A program made the translations under genes and the position numbers. Shown here in pieces: positions 7,396 through 15,068 of a stretch of DNA of 64,000 nt (positions within the stretch are counted from its first letter, which is position 1; the number at the start of each line of letters is the position of its first letter). Source of the stretch: Candidatus Rokuibacteriota bacterium (GTDB lineage Bacteria > Methylomirabilota > Methylomirabilia > Rokubacteriales > CSP1-6); assembly GCA_016193045.1 (NCBI GenBank), contig JACPSW010000012.1, forward strand, positions 1-64,000. The letters run 5' to 3'. The notes beneath the pieces were generated by a model. The model was not told where the DNA came from. It searched no databases and saw only the letters and a program-made list of their open reading frames with translations.

Positions 7396-8412
7396 ATGAA
7401 GCGCTTGGGCCTGACGCTGTCCTTCTTGCTGGCGCTCCCGCTCGCCCTCGGGGCCGCGCCGCGCGGCACCGAGCAGAAGCCCGATCCCAAGACCGCCCCC
7501 GCCGCTCCCTCCTACGTCCAGCGGGTCGAGCCCGCCGTGGTGGGGATCAGGGTCCAGGTCCCGCGGAACCGCCCGTCGGTCCTGACGCTCGGCCCGGAGC
7601 GCTGGGGGAGCGGCGTCATCTTCGACCCCGCGGGCTACGCGCTGACCGTCAGCTACGTCCTGCTGGACGCGGGGCGCATCGAGGTGTCCCTGCGCGACGG
7701 GCGGACCGTCCCGGCCAAGCTGGTTGGGCTCGATCTGGAAGTCGGCCTTGGCGTCGTGAAGCTCGACGGGCCCGGGCCGTGGCCCGCGGCGGCGGTTGGA
7801 GATTCATCGGGCGTCAGCGTCGGCCAGACCACCGCCACCGTCGGGGTGGATGAGGACAACGCCCTGGTCGTCACGAGCGGGAGCGTCACGGCGGTCCGCG
7901 CCTTCGCCGGCTACTGGGAATACATGCTGGACCGGGCCTTCGTCATCGCTCCGTACAACCCGGCCTTCGGGGGAAGCCCGCTGGTGAACGTCAACGGGGA
8001 GGTCATCGGGATCACCTCCCTCCGGCTGGGCGAGCGCCCGGCCGTGAACCTGGCCATTCCCCTGGAGAAGTTCCTCCTGGGAAAGGACGAGCTGATCCAG
8101 AAGGGCCGGGTCGTGAGCCGGAAGCCGCGCCCCTGGCTCGGGCTCTACACCGTGCCCGTCGAGGGCGGCGGGGGGGTGATCGCGGGCGTCTCCCCCGTGG
8201 GGCCCGCCGGACGGGCGGGCTTCCAGCGCGGTGACGTCATCGTGCGCGTCAACGGCGAGAAGGTCGTGAGCCAGGAAGAGTTCTACATGCGGCTCTGGGC
8301 GGCCGAGGTCGGCCAGGAGCTCACCGTGATGGTGCTGCGCGGCTCGCGCTTCGAGGCCATCACCGTGCGGCCGGCGGACCGCTACCAGTTCTTCCACACC
8401 ACGGGGCCCTAG
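7396..8412 (+). CDS. HtrA-like PDZ protein lacking the catalytic triad (pseudoprotease)
   Basis: A signal peptide (residues 1-20, MKRLGLTLSFLLALPLALGA) leads to an HtrA-type double barrel and one C-terminal PDZ domain (about 245-330), so an envelope location is expected. Hand alignment with active HtrA proteins and the paralogue at 623 shows all three catalytic positions replaced. The TNxHVV motif has become TVSYVL (Tyr87 for His), DLALVK has become GLGVVK (Gly117 for Asp), and GNSGGP has become AFGGSP (Gly192 for Ser). Surrounding fold motifs survive (GSGVIFDPAGY, PLVNVNGEVIGI). The open frame suggests a maintained non-proteolytic role, perhaps a chaperone or peptide-binding scaffold. It follows rmlD by 15 nt. 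Confidence 0.85.
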   Translation: MKRLGLTLSFLLALPLALGAAPRGTEQKPDPKTAPAAPSYVQRVEPAVVGIRVQVPRNRPSVLTLGPERWGSGVIFDPAGYALTVSYVLLDAGRIEVSLRDGRTVPAKLVGLDLEVGLGVVKLDGPGPWPAAAVGDSSGVSVGQTTATVGVDEDNALVVTSGSVTAVRAFAGYWEYMLDRAFVIAPYNPAFGGSPLVNVNGEVIGITSLRLGERPAVNLAIPLEKFLLGKDELIQKGRVVSRKPRPWLGLYTVPVEGGGGVIAGVSPVGPAGRAGFQRGDVIVRVNGEKVVSQEEFYMRLWAAEVGQELTVMVLRGSRFEAITVRPADRYQFFHTTGP

Positions 8413-8416
8413 CGGC

Positions 8417-9820
8417 ATGAAAGGGGCGGACACCTATCAGGGGCGCGGGCTCATCGCCGACCCGATCCATCGCTACATTCTCTACACGCGGGCGGACGGC
8501 GTGCCCGGGGAGGCGACCGAGCAGGACCTGATGGACACCTCCTGGGTCCAGCGCCTCCGGCGGATCCCGCAGCTGCAGTCCGCGCGCTGGGTGTTCCCCG
8601 CCGCCGAGCACAGCCGCTTCCAGCACGCGCTGGGGGCCATGCACCTGGCCGGCCGGTTCGGCCAGCAGCTCTACCCCTCGCTCAAGGCTGTCTTCCCCGA
8701 CTGCCCGTCGGGGGCGCTGGTCGAGGAGCTGCTTCGCATGGCCGGCCTCCTCCACGACGTGGGCCACGGCCCCTTCGGGCACTTCTTCGACGACAACTTC
8801 CTCGTGGACTTCGACCTGACCCACGAGATGGTCGGCCAGCGCATCATCCGGGAGGAGCTGGGCGACATCGTCCGGGCGCTCCGGCGAAGCCCGGCCGCCC
8901 CCTTCGCCCCCGGGGAGGCCATCGATCCCGACTGGATCTGCTACCTGATGGGGAAAGCCTTCACCCGCCCGGAGGCCGGCCACCCCCGGTGGCTCGCCTT
9001 CCTGAAGCCGATCCTCTCGGGCATCTATACCGCGGACAACATGGATTACGTGCTCCGCGACTCCTACATGTGCGGCGTGGCGGTGGGCCCCATCGACATC
9101 GACCGGATCATCTATTACTCCTTCTTCACCGAGGAAGGGCTGACCCTGGACCGCGGGGGCACGCAGGCCTTCATCATGTTCCTCAACGCCCGGTTCTACA
9201 TGTACACCAACGTGTACTACCACCGGACCACGCGCGGCATCGACCTCCACCTGAAGGAGATCTTCCGGGACACCATGAAGATCGTGTTTCCGTACGACCT
9301 CAGGAAGGAGCTCCACCCCTACCTCCACCTGACGGAGTGGACGCTCCTGGAGGAGGTGGGGCGGTGGCACGACGCGGAGGACGCGGAGCAGAAGGCGCTG
9401 GGCGCGGAGTGGCGCCAGATCCTGGACCGGCGGCTCAAGTGGCGGATGTCCCACGAGGTGGTGCTGGACAAGTACCAGCTCCAGCGCGGGGTGGACTTCA
9501 TGAAGGCCGAGGAGGTGGAGGCGCGCGTGCGGAACCGGCTGCCGGCGCCGCTGAAGCGCTTCCCCTTCAAGATCGACATGGCGCTCCAGGACCCGCGCCC
9601 CCTGAACCCGCTGGCGATGGGCGACCGCCAGATCTACATCTACGACTCGGCCACGCGGCAGGTCTCCAAGGAGCGGCTCACGGAGCTGTTCCGGTATCTC
9701 CCGGGGAAGGTGGCCCAGTGCCGGATCTTCGCGGCGAGCCACGAGCACGACCAGCTCCTGGCCCAGGCCCTGGAGCAGGCGCTGGGCGAGGACGCGCCCG
9801 CCATCCCCACCAACGTGTGA
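8417..9820 (+). CDS. HD-domain phosphohydrolase (dGTPase-like)
   Basis: This 467-residue protein belongs to the HD superfamily of metal phosphohydrolases related to dNTP triphosphohydrolases. His70 lies in SRFQHALGAMH and the HD pair is His113-Asp114 in LLHDVGHGPFGH, with the later helical region YTADNMDYVLRDSYMCG (near 203) typical of this subfamily. These enzymes cleave nucleotides or nucleotide-like phosphate esters with divalent metal; the substrate cannot be told from sequence. The ATG lies 4 nt after the preceding gene, so it is probably in the same transcript. The next gene begins 16 nt downstream. Confidence 0.85.
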   Translation: MKGADTYQGRGLIADPIHRYILYTRADGVPGEATEQDLMDTSWVQRLRRIPQLQSARWVFPAAEHSRFQHALGAMHLAGRFGQQLYPSLKAVFPDCPSGALVEELLRMAGLLHDVGHGPFGHFFDDNFLVDFDLTHEMVGQRIIREELGDIVRALRRSPAAPFAPGEAIDPDWICYLMGKAFTRPEAGHPRWLAFLKPILSGIYTADNMDYVLRDSYMCGVAVGPIDIDRIIYYSFFTEEGLTLDRGGTQAFIMFLNARFYMYTNVYYHRTTRGIDLHLKEIFRDTMKIVFPYDLRKELHPYLHLTEWTLLEEVGRWHDAEDAEQKALGAEWRQILDRRLKWRMSHEVVLDKYQLQRGVDFMKAEEVEARVRNRLPAPLKRFPFKIDMALQDPRPLNPLAMGDRQIYIYDSATRQVSKERLTELFRYLPGKVAQCRIFAASHEHDQLLAQALEQALGEDAPAIPTNV

Positions 9821-9836
9821 GACGGTCGCCCTCCCC

Positions 9837-10388
9837 ATGGCGCGCCGACGCAAGGGTCCCGATCTTCGCTCCATCAAAGGGCGGATCGCCGAGGCGCTCG
9901 TCGAATCCATGTTCCGGCGAGCTCTCTACCGGATGACGCGGTTCGGGCGGGAGAGCGACCTCAGAGGGATGCTCAAGCTCGGAAAGGACGACGAGTTCGT
10001 CCCGGACTTCCTGGCGTTGAAGGAGAATCTGGGTAGCCGCGATGCGCCACGCGTGTATGGGACCTTCATGATCGAGGTGAAGTACCGGGCGGACCTGCCG
10101 CGCTACCTGGCGCTCCAGGAGCGTGGAGGGGCAGAAAGCCTGCTGGCAAAGAGCAAAGCGAAGTGGCCCAACCTGTACGTGATCTTCGTCACCGATCGGC
10201 CCGGAGAGGGGCGTTCATGCTTCCAGGCGCTCGATGTGAGCGCGTACGAACCGGGTGGGCCGGTCGCGACACGACCGCTGTACGAGATGCAGGCGCTGGA
10301 TATCTATCCGAACAACGTGATCGAGCACGAGGAGCTCACGAGGCAGCTGTTTGGCCTCCTCGCGTCCCTTTCGGCGCCCTCACGCTGA
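9837..10388 (+). CDS. Small protein with a possible PD-(D/E)XK nuclease core
   Basis: This 183-residue protein is not a recognised named family. It contains an ordered set resembling the restriction-endonuclease fold: a helix with Glu19, then VPDFLAL with Asp57, then the strand FMIEVKYR with Glu80 and Lys82. That spacing fits the D...ExK metal site. The rest is basic and probably globular (LYVIFVTDRPG strand near 150). Codon choice seems less GC-biased than in its neighbours, hinting at acquisition. It follows the HD gene closely and overlaps the converging gcdA gene by 9 nt. Nuclease activity is inference from the motif alone. Confidence 0.5.
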   Translation: MARRRKGPDLRSIKGRIAEALVESMFRRALYRMTRFGRESDLRGMLKLGKDDEFVPDFLALKENLGSRDAPRVYGTFMIEVKYRADLPRYLALQERGGAESLLAKSKAKWPNLYVIFVTDRPGEGRSCFQALDVSAYEPGGPVATRPLYEMQALDIYPNNVIEHEELTRQLFGLLASLSAPSR

Positions 10389-12167
10389 CGAGCCGCGTCC
10401 TTTCTTGGGTCGGTCCAGCCCTTTGACGATTTGGGACCGGATCAGCCGGGGCAGCAGCATGTGGTGATGGGGGCAGGTGGACGGCGGGTTCTGATAGGCG
10501 GCGCCGGCGAAGGCGCCCATATAGCGGCGGAGCTCCTCGAAGCGCACGACCTCGTCCACGAACCCGCGCCGGGCACAGTAGATCGGCCGGGATTGCTCGC
10601 GGTACTGCCTGGCCAGCGCGTTCATTTGATCAATTACCGGCTTCAGCGGTCGCCCGGCCTCCTTCTCCTTGACGAGCCGCCGGGAAAACGAGGCGACCGC
10701 GGCCGTTTCCCCGTGCATCACGTAAATCTCGGTGGTGGGCGTGCCGAGCGTGAACGCGTTGTGGTTGTTGGCGGTCGGGCCTCCCATGATGTAGTGCGCG
10801 GCGGCCGAGCCTTTCCGGAGCACCACGAGCATCATCGGCAGATCGGTCTGCTCGATGGAGTAGATCAGCGATTGGCCCAGGCCCAGCAACTCCGCCTTCT
10901 CGGCGGTGTCGCCCACGTCGATGCCGGTCGTGTCCTGAAACCAGATGAGGGGGACCCGGTCCCGCCCGCAGTGGGTCACGAACTCGCTCATCTTGATCAG
11001 GCCCTGCCGATAGAGCTTGCCGCCGATGCCGATGTAGTCGGTGGTGTACTCCGGATAGGTGGTCCCCAGCAGCCCCTGCCGGTTGCCGATCACCCCGACC
11101 AGGAATCCGTCGACCTTGACGAGACCGGTGTACACCTCCGGGCCGAAGCCCGGCTGGAACTCCAGGTGCTCGCTGCCGTCCACCAGGCGGGCCAGCACGT
11201 CTTCGAGGCTGTAGACGGCCTTCGGGTTGAGGGGAACGATGGAAGCGAGGTCCGAGAGCGGGTACTTCGGCTCGGCGGGTGCGGCGACCCGGAAGAACTT
11301 CGGGTGATACGCGGGGATCTGGGCCATGCACTCCTTCAGCGCGTCGAGAACCTCGGTCTCCTTCTCGAAGACGGCCCGGAAGAAGCCGGTGGAGTCGCAG
11401 TGAATGCGGGCGCTCCCCGGGGGCACTTCCTTGAACCGCCGGGCGGCCTCGATGATCTGCTCCGCCCCGGACTCGTCGAACGCCCCCTTGGGGCTCATGC
11501 CGCTGACGATCCCGCCGCCCCCGACCGCCATGTTGGCGTTCTTGTGGGCGAACAGGATCGTCGGGCTGATGCTCTGATAGCCCCCGCCGGCCGGATTCGT
11601 CCCGTAGATCCCCGCCAGGATCGGGATGCCGAGTTTCTCCAGCTCGGCGTGACGGAAAAACGTGGTGCCGCCGCCTCTGCGGTCGGGGTAGACCTCGTCC
11701 TGCTGCGTCAGCTTGACCCCGGAGCAATTGACCAGCCAGACCAGGGGCACCCGGAGCCGCTTGGCCAGGTCGGTGACCCGCAGGTTGTTGTCGGCCTGCC
11801 CGGCCAGCCACGCCCCGGCCATGACCTTGTTGTCGAACCCGATGAGGGCGCACCACTTGCCGCCGACCCGGGCCAGCCCATCCACGACGCCGGTCGTGCC
11901 TTCCTCGTTCTGGCGTGGATTGTAGAGCGTGTGCAGGGGACAGAACGTCCCGGGATCCACGAGGTACTCGATCCGGTCCCAGACCGTCAGCTCGCCCCGC
12001 TCGTGAATCTTCTCGGCGGGCAGCCCCGCGCTCTTCACGCGGCTCACCTCGGCGTCCAGCTCCTCGAGCACGGCCGCGATCTGGTCGCGGTTTTCGGCCA
12101 TCTCCTCCAGCTCGGCCCGTTTGAGGGGCTTGCCGAGCGCATCCATCTTCTCAAAGTACGGGCGCAT
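10380..12167 (-). CDS. gcdA: Glutaconyl-CoA decarboxylase alpha subunit (carboxyltransferase)
   Basis: The 595-residue chain has the two-part crotonase-like carboxyltransferase architecture of GcdA and matches its usual length of nearly 590. Characteristic stretches are ERGELTVWDRIEYLVDPGTF (residues 57-76), PLHTLYNPRQNEEGTTGVVDGL just after, the glycine-rich CoA-site region GGGIVSGMSPKGAFDESGA (near 220-240) and IGNRQGLLGT (near 365). It moves the carboxyl group of glutaconyl-CoA to biotin on the carrier subunit; GcdB then decarboxylates carboxybiotin and exports Na+. The ATG at 12167 lies 17 nt after the acyl-CoA dehydrogenase stop, so the two form one minus-strand transcript. The biotin and membrane subunits lie on the divergent plus-strand transcript. 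A general acyl-CoA carboxylase beta subunit is the alternative. Confidence 0.87.
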   Translation of the reverse strand: MRPYFEKMDALGKPLKRAELEEMAENRDQIAAVLEELDAEVSRVKSAGLPAEKIHERGELTVWDRIEYLVDPGTFCPLHTLYNPRQNEEGTTGVVDGLARVGGKWCALIGFDNKVMAGAWLAGQADNNLRVTDLAKRLRVPLVWLVNCSGVKLTQQDEVYPDRRGGGTTFFRHAELEKLGIPILAGIYGTNPAGGGYQSISPTILFAHKNANMAVGGGGIVSGMSPKGAFDESGAEQIIEAARRFKEVPPGSARIHCDSTGFFRAVFEKETEVLDALKECMAQIPAYHPKFFRVAAPAEPKYPLSDLASIVPLNPKAVYSLEDVLARLVDGSEHLEFQPGFGPEVYTGLVKVDGFLVGVIGNRQGLLGTTYPEYTTDYIGIGGKLYRQGLIKMSEFVTHCGRDRVPLIWFQDTTGIDVGDTAEKAELLGLGQSLIYSIEQTDLPMMLVVLRKGSAAAHYIMGGPTANNHNAFTLGTPTTEIYVMHGETAAVASFSRRLVKEKEAGRPLKPVIDQMNALARQYREQSRPIYCARRGFVDEVVRFEELRRYMGAFAGAAYQNPPSTCPHHHMLLPRLIRSQIVKGLDRPKKGRGSSA

Positions 12168-12184
12168 ACGCCGTCCCCCTCCGC

Positions 12185-13348
12185 TTACCGGTTCGCTTTG
12201 CGATAGCCGAGCTGATCCAGCGCGATGATCGATTTGCAGATGTTGGCCGAGCCCTCGACCATGAAGTAGGTCGGCGCGTCCCGGTAATAGCGGGCGACGG
12301 GATACTCGGTCGAGTAGCCGTAGGCGCCGAGGATGCGCATGGCGTAGTTGGCGGCCTTTGTCACCACCTCGGCGGCCAGGTACTTCGCCTGGGCCACTTC
12401 CAGCGTGTTTCCCAGGTTGCCCTGATCCTTCTGCCAGGCCGCCCGGTAGACCATCAGCCGGGCCGCCTCGATCTCGCTGACCATCTGCGCCACCATGTCC
12501 TGGTTCATCTGGAACCGGCCGATGGACTGCCCGAACTGCTCCCGCTCGTTGCAGTACTTGGTCACCTGATCCAGGCACGCCTGGGCGAGGCCGATCGCGC
12601 CGGCGGCCGCCGAGAGGCGAGTTTGGTCGAGCGAGCCGAAGACGATCCTGGCCCCGTCGCCCGGCTTGCCGAGGATGTTCTCTTTCGGAACTCGCACGTT
12701 CGTCAGCGTGAGCTCCCCCGTGGGCGACAGATGCGACCCCAGCTTGTCCAGATCGGAGGTGGCGACCCCATCGACGTTCTTGAGCTCGACGACGAACGCG
12801 GAGAGCCCCTTGCCGCGCGCGCCGCGGTCCGTGTAGGCGTAGTAGATGACCACGTCGGCCAGGGGCGCGTTGGAGATCCACGTCTTCGATCCGTTCAGGA
12901 GCCAGTGGTCTTCCTTGTCCGTGGCGGTGGACCGCATGGCCATCACATCGGACCCCGCGGTGGGCTCGGTGATGGCGAACCCCCCCATGGAGTCCGCGCT
13001 GACGAGCCCGGGGATGTACTTCCGCCGGAGCGCCTCGGAGCCGTACCGAAGAATCGGAAACGCGCACCCCACCGTTTGCATGTTGATCTGGACTCGGAGG
13101 GAGCTGCAGGCACGGCCAATCTCCTCGGACAAGATCATGGTCGCGAGCCAGCCCATGTTGTTTCCCCCATACTCCTCGGGGATCACCGTGCCGAAGAAGC
13201 CCAGCTGCGCCATGGGCTTGACGACTTCCTCGTAGGGGAAATAGTGCTCGTCGTCCCACTTCTTGACGAACGGCGCGATCTTCTCGGCGCCGAAGTCCCG
13301 GGCGATTTGCACGAGCGCTTTCAGTTCGTCAGACAACTCGAAATGCAT
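12185..13348 (-). CDS. Acyl-CoA dehydrogenase, probable non-decarboxylating glutaryl-CoA dehydrogenase
   Basis: A 387-residue FAD-dependent acyl-CoA dehydrogenase starting at ATG 13348 (MHFELSDELKALVQ). Family motifs are FAITEPTAGSD (124-134), WISNA (157-161), REQFGQSIGRFQ (269-280) and the catalytic base Glu365 in FMVEGSANI. By hand alignment Arg85 (SSLRVQ) matches the arginine that binds the distal carboxylate in glutaryl-CoA dehydrogenases, and Val364 sits where decarboxylating enzymes carry a Tyr just before the catalytic Glu. To my knowledge a Val there marks the non-decarboxylating type of anaerobes. Coupling to gcdA supports glutaryl-CoA to glutaconyl-CoA oxidation. Another acyl-CoA substrate remains possible. 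Confidence 0.75.
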   Translation of the reverse strand: MHFELSDELKALVQIARDFGAEKIAPFVKKWDDEHYFPYEEVVKPMAQLGFFGTVIPEEYGGNNMGWLATMILSEEIGRACSSLRVQINMQTVGCAFPILRYGSEALRRKYIPGLVSADSMGGFAITEPTAGSDVMAMRSTATDKEDHWLLNGSKTWISNAPLADVVIYYAYTDRGARGKGLSAFVVELKNVDGVATSDLDKLGSHLSPTGELTLTNVRVPKENILGKPGDGARIVFGSLDQTRLSAAAGAIGLAQACLDQVTKYCNEREQFGQSIGRFQMNQDMVAQMVSEIEAARLMVYRAAWQKDQGNLGNTLEVAQAKYLAAEVVTKAANYAMRILGAYGYSTEYPVARYYRDAPTYFMVEGSANICKSIIALDQLGYRKANR

Positions 13349-13388
13349 GGCGGCGATCCTCCCGGTTCGCGTGTCCGCCAAGGGCGGT

Positions 13389-13416
13389 ATGATAATACCA
13401 CGGCGACGGGGGGCAA
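13389..13416 (-). promoter_or_regulatory. Promoter for the acyl-CoA dehydrogenase-gcdA transcript
   Basis: Minus-strand TTGCCC (13411-13416) and TATCAT (13389-13394) are 16 bp apart, about 40 nt before the start at 13348. A CCGCC/GGCGG hairpin overlaps the downstream side. Confidence 0.45.
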
Positions 13417-13445
13417 ACGATCCGGAGCGTGCGAGGGCGTCGAGT

Positions 13446-13474
13446 TTGACTCGCTGGCCCGCGCGTGGTACGGT
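13446..13474 (+). promoter_or_regulatory. Promoter for gcdC-gcdD-gcdB
   Basis: TTGACT (13446-13451), 17-bp spacer, TACGGT (13469-13474), about 78 nt before the biotin-carrier gene; it faces away from the dehydrogenase promoter, allowing shared control of the two halves of the pathway. Confidence 0.5.
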
Positions 13475-13551
13475 GCCGCGGAGCCTCGACCCGATGGACG
13501 CCGAGGCGAAACCACGGGGCGAAGTAGGGCAGAGAGAGGAGGGAGGACACC

Positions 13552-13779
13552 ATGGCTGAACACGTCGTCGAGGCACCCGCGCCGGGGAAAATCCTCCGGG
13601 TTCACGTCGAAGAGGGAAAGCCCGTGGCCGCGGGCGACCGCCTCTGCGTTCTCGAGGCGTTGAAGATGGAGCTCCCGATGGTGGCCCCGGTGGGCGGCAC
13701 GGTCAAGGCGCTCCATATGTCCCCTGGCCAGACGGTCGAGGCTGGGGATCCGCTGGCCGTCATCGAGGCGTCGCCCTAG
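13552..13779 (+). CDS. gcdC: Biotin carrier protein of the decarboxylase (GcdC type)
   Basis: A 75-residue stand-alone biotinyl domain starting at ATG 13552 after the site GGAGGA. The biotin-accepting lysine is Lys38 in the motif EALKME; the common form is EAMKM, so Met is replaced by Leu. The half-repeat structure of two beta hammerheads is plain (APAPGKILRVHVEEGKPV and APVGGTVKALHMSPGQTV). Typical GcdC proteins carry a long Ala/Pro linker before this domain; here there is none. It carries carboxybiotin between GcdA and the membrane subunit GcdB. The next small gene starts 9 nt downstream. Confidence 0.9.
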   Translation: MAEHVVEAPAPGKILRVHVEEGKPVAAGDRLCVLEALKMELPMVAPVGGTVKALHMSPGQTVEAGDPLAVIEASP

Positions 13780-13788
13780 GATCCCTCG

Positions 13789-13938
13789 GTGCTCAAGGCC
13801 ACCTGGTTCGTCCTGGCCGGCATGGCCATCGTCTTCGCCACGTTGAGCCTCCTCGTCCTGGTGATGACTGCGCTGAACCGCTGGCTGCGCCCCACGCCGG
13901 AGGCCGGCGCCCACCCGACACGGGCGCGGGATGCTTGA
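13789..13938 (+). CDS. gcdD: Small membrane subunit of the Na+-pumping decarboxylase (GcdD/OadG-like)
   Basis: A GTG-started, 49-residue gene fills the gap between the biotin carrier and GcdB. It has one hydrophobic segment (about residues 6-27, WFVLAGMAIVFATLSLLVLVMT) followed by a short charged Pro-containing tail, the layout of the OadG/GcdD/MmdD assembly subunit that holds the soluble carboxyltransferase to the membrane beta subunit. It overlaps the GcdB start by 8 nt (ATGCTTGA). It is about half the usual length of GcdD. Assignment rests on topology, size and position. Confidence 0.75.
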   Translation: MLKATWFVLAGMAIVFATLSLLVLVMTALNRWLRPTPEAGAHPTRARDA

Positions 13939-15067
13939 AGGCGAGCTCCTGGGCGTCTTCGCCCTGACTTGGCAGGCCGCCGTCATGCTCGGGCTTGGCG
14001 GCCTCCTCATCTATCTGGGTATCGCCAAGGAGGTGGAGCCCGTGCTGCTCGTTCCCATTGGGACGGGCGTCATCCTGGCGAACGTCCCCCTCGGCGGGCT
14101 CACCGAACCGGGGGGCCTCTTCGCTGTGCTTCGCGCGGCCGGCATCGACACGGAGCTCTTCCCCCTCCTCATCTTCATCGGGGTGGGAGCCATGATCGAT
14201 TTCGGCTCCCTGCTGGAGCGTCCGTACACCGTCTTCCTGGGCGCCGCCGCCCAGTTCGGGATCTTCGGCACGTTCTTCCTGGCCTACTTCCTGGGCGATG
14301 GCGGCCTCCGCCTCTTCGACTTCAGCTTCACCGATGCGATCTCGATCGGCATCATCGGCTCCGCCGACGGCCCCACGTCCATCTACGTGGCCACGATGCT
14401 CGGCTCCAAGTACACGCCCGCCATCGTGGTGGCGGCGTACTCGTACATGGCCCTGGTGCCCATCATCCAGCCGCCCATCATGCGGGCGCTCACGACCGAA
14501 GCGGAGCGACGGCTTGCGATGCCCACGCGGGCGCAGAGAGTGTCCCGGCGCACCCGCGTCTTGTTCCCCATCCTGAGCATCCTCGTCGTGGGACTCATCG
14601 CCCCCAAGGCCACTCCCCTGATCGGGACCCTCATGTTCGGCAACCTCCTGAGGGAGTCGGGAGTGGTCGAACGGCTCTCGCGGGCGGCTCAGAACGAGAT
14701 GGCCAACATCGTCACGATCCTCCTCGGCCTCACCGTGGGGGGCATGATGACGGCTCGGGACTTCCTGCGGCCGGAAACGATCATGATCTATGTCATGGGG
14801 GTCGTGGCCTTCGCCCTTGGCACGGCCGCCGGGCTGATGTTGGGCAAAGTGATGTATCTCGCCTCCGGGAGGAGGATCAACCCCCTGATCGGGGCGGCTG
14901 GGATTTCCGCCTTTCCCATGTGTGCGCGCGTTGTCCAGCGGGTGGGACTCGAAGCCAACCCGCACAACCATCTGCTCATGCACGCGGCGGGAGCCAACAC
15001 GGCCGGCCAGATCGCCTCGGTGGTGGCCGGGGGCGCCGCGCTGGTGCTCGTGCCGTTCTTCGCCTAG
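13931..15067 (+). CDS. gcdB: Na+-transporting decarboxylase beta subunit (GcdB/OadB family)
   Basis: A 378-residue multi-pass inner-membrane protein with about ten hydrophobic segments, matching the decarboxylase beta subunit that decarboxylates carboxybiotin and exports Na+. The region with the essential aspartate is clear (IIGSADGPTSIYVATMLGSKY, about residues 142-162, split here by family convention around DGPTS), and the second ion-site region appears as GANTAGQIASVVAGG near the C-terminus. Length matches GcdB and MmdB rather than the longer OadB. Its start overlaps gcdD. With GcdA, GcdC and GcdD this completes the pump; the energy output would be a sodium gradient. Confidence 0.9.
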   Translation: MLEGELLGVFALTWQAAVMLGLGGLLIYLGIAKEVEPVLLVPIGTGVILANVPLGGLTEPGGLFAVLRAAGIDTELFPLLIFIGVGAMIDFGSLLERPYTVFLGAAAQFGIFGTFFLAYFLGDGGLRLFDFSFTDAISIGIIGSADGPTSIYVATMLGSKYTPAIVVAAYSYMALVPIIQPPIMRALTTEAERRLAMPTRAQRVSRRTRVLFPILSILVVGLIAPKATPLIGTLMFGNLLRESGVVERLSRAAQNEMANIVTILLGLTVGGMMTARDFLRPETIMIYVMGVVAFALGTAAGLMLGKVMYLASGRRINPLIGAAGISAFPMCARVVQRVGLEANPHNHLLMHAAGANTAGQIASVVAGGAALVLVPFFA

Positions 15068-15068
15068 T

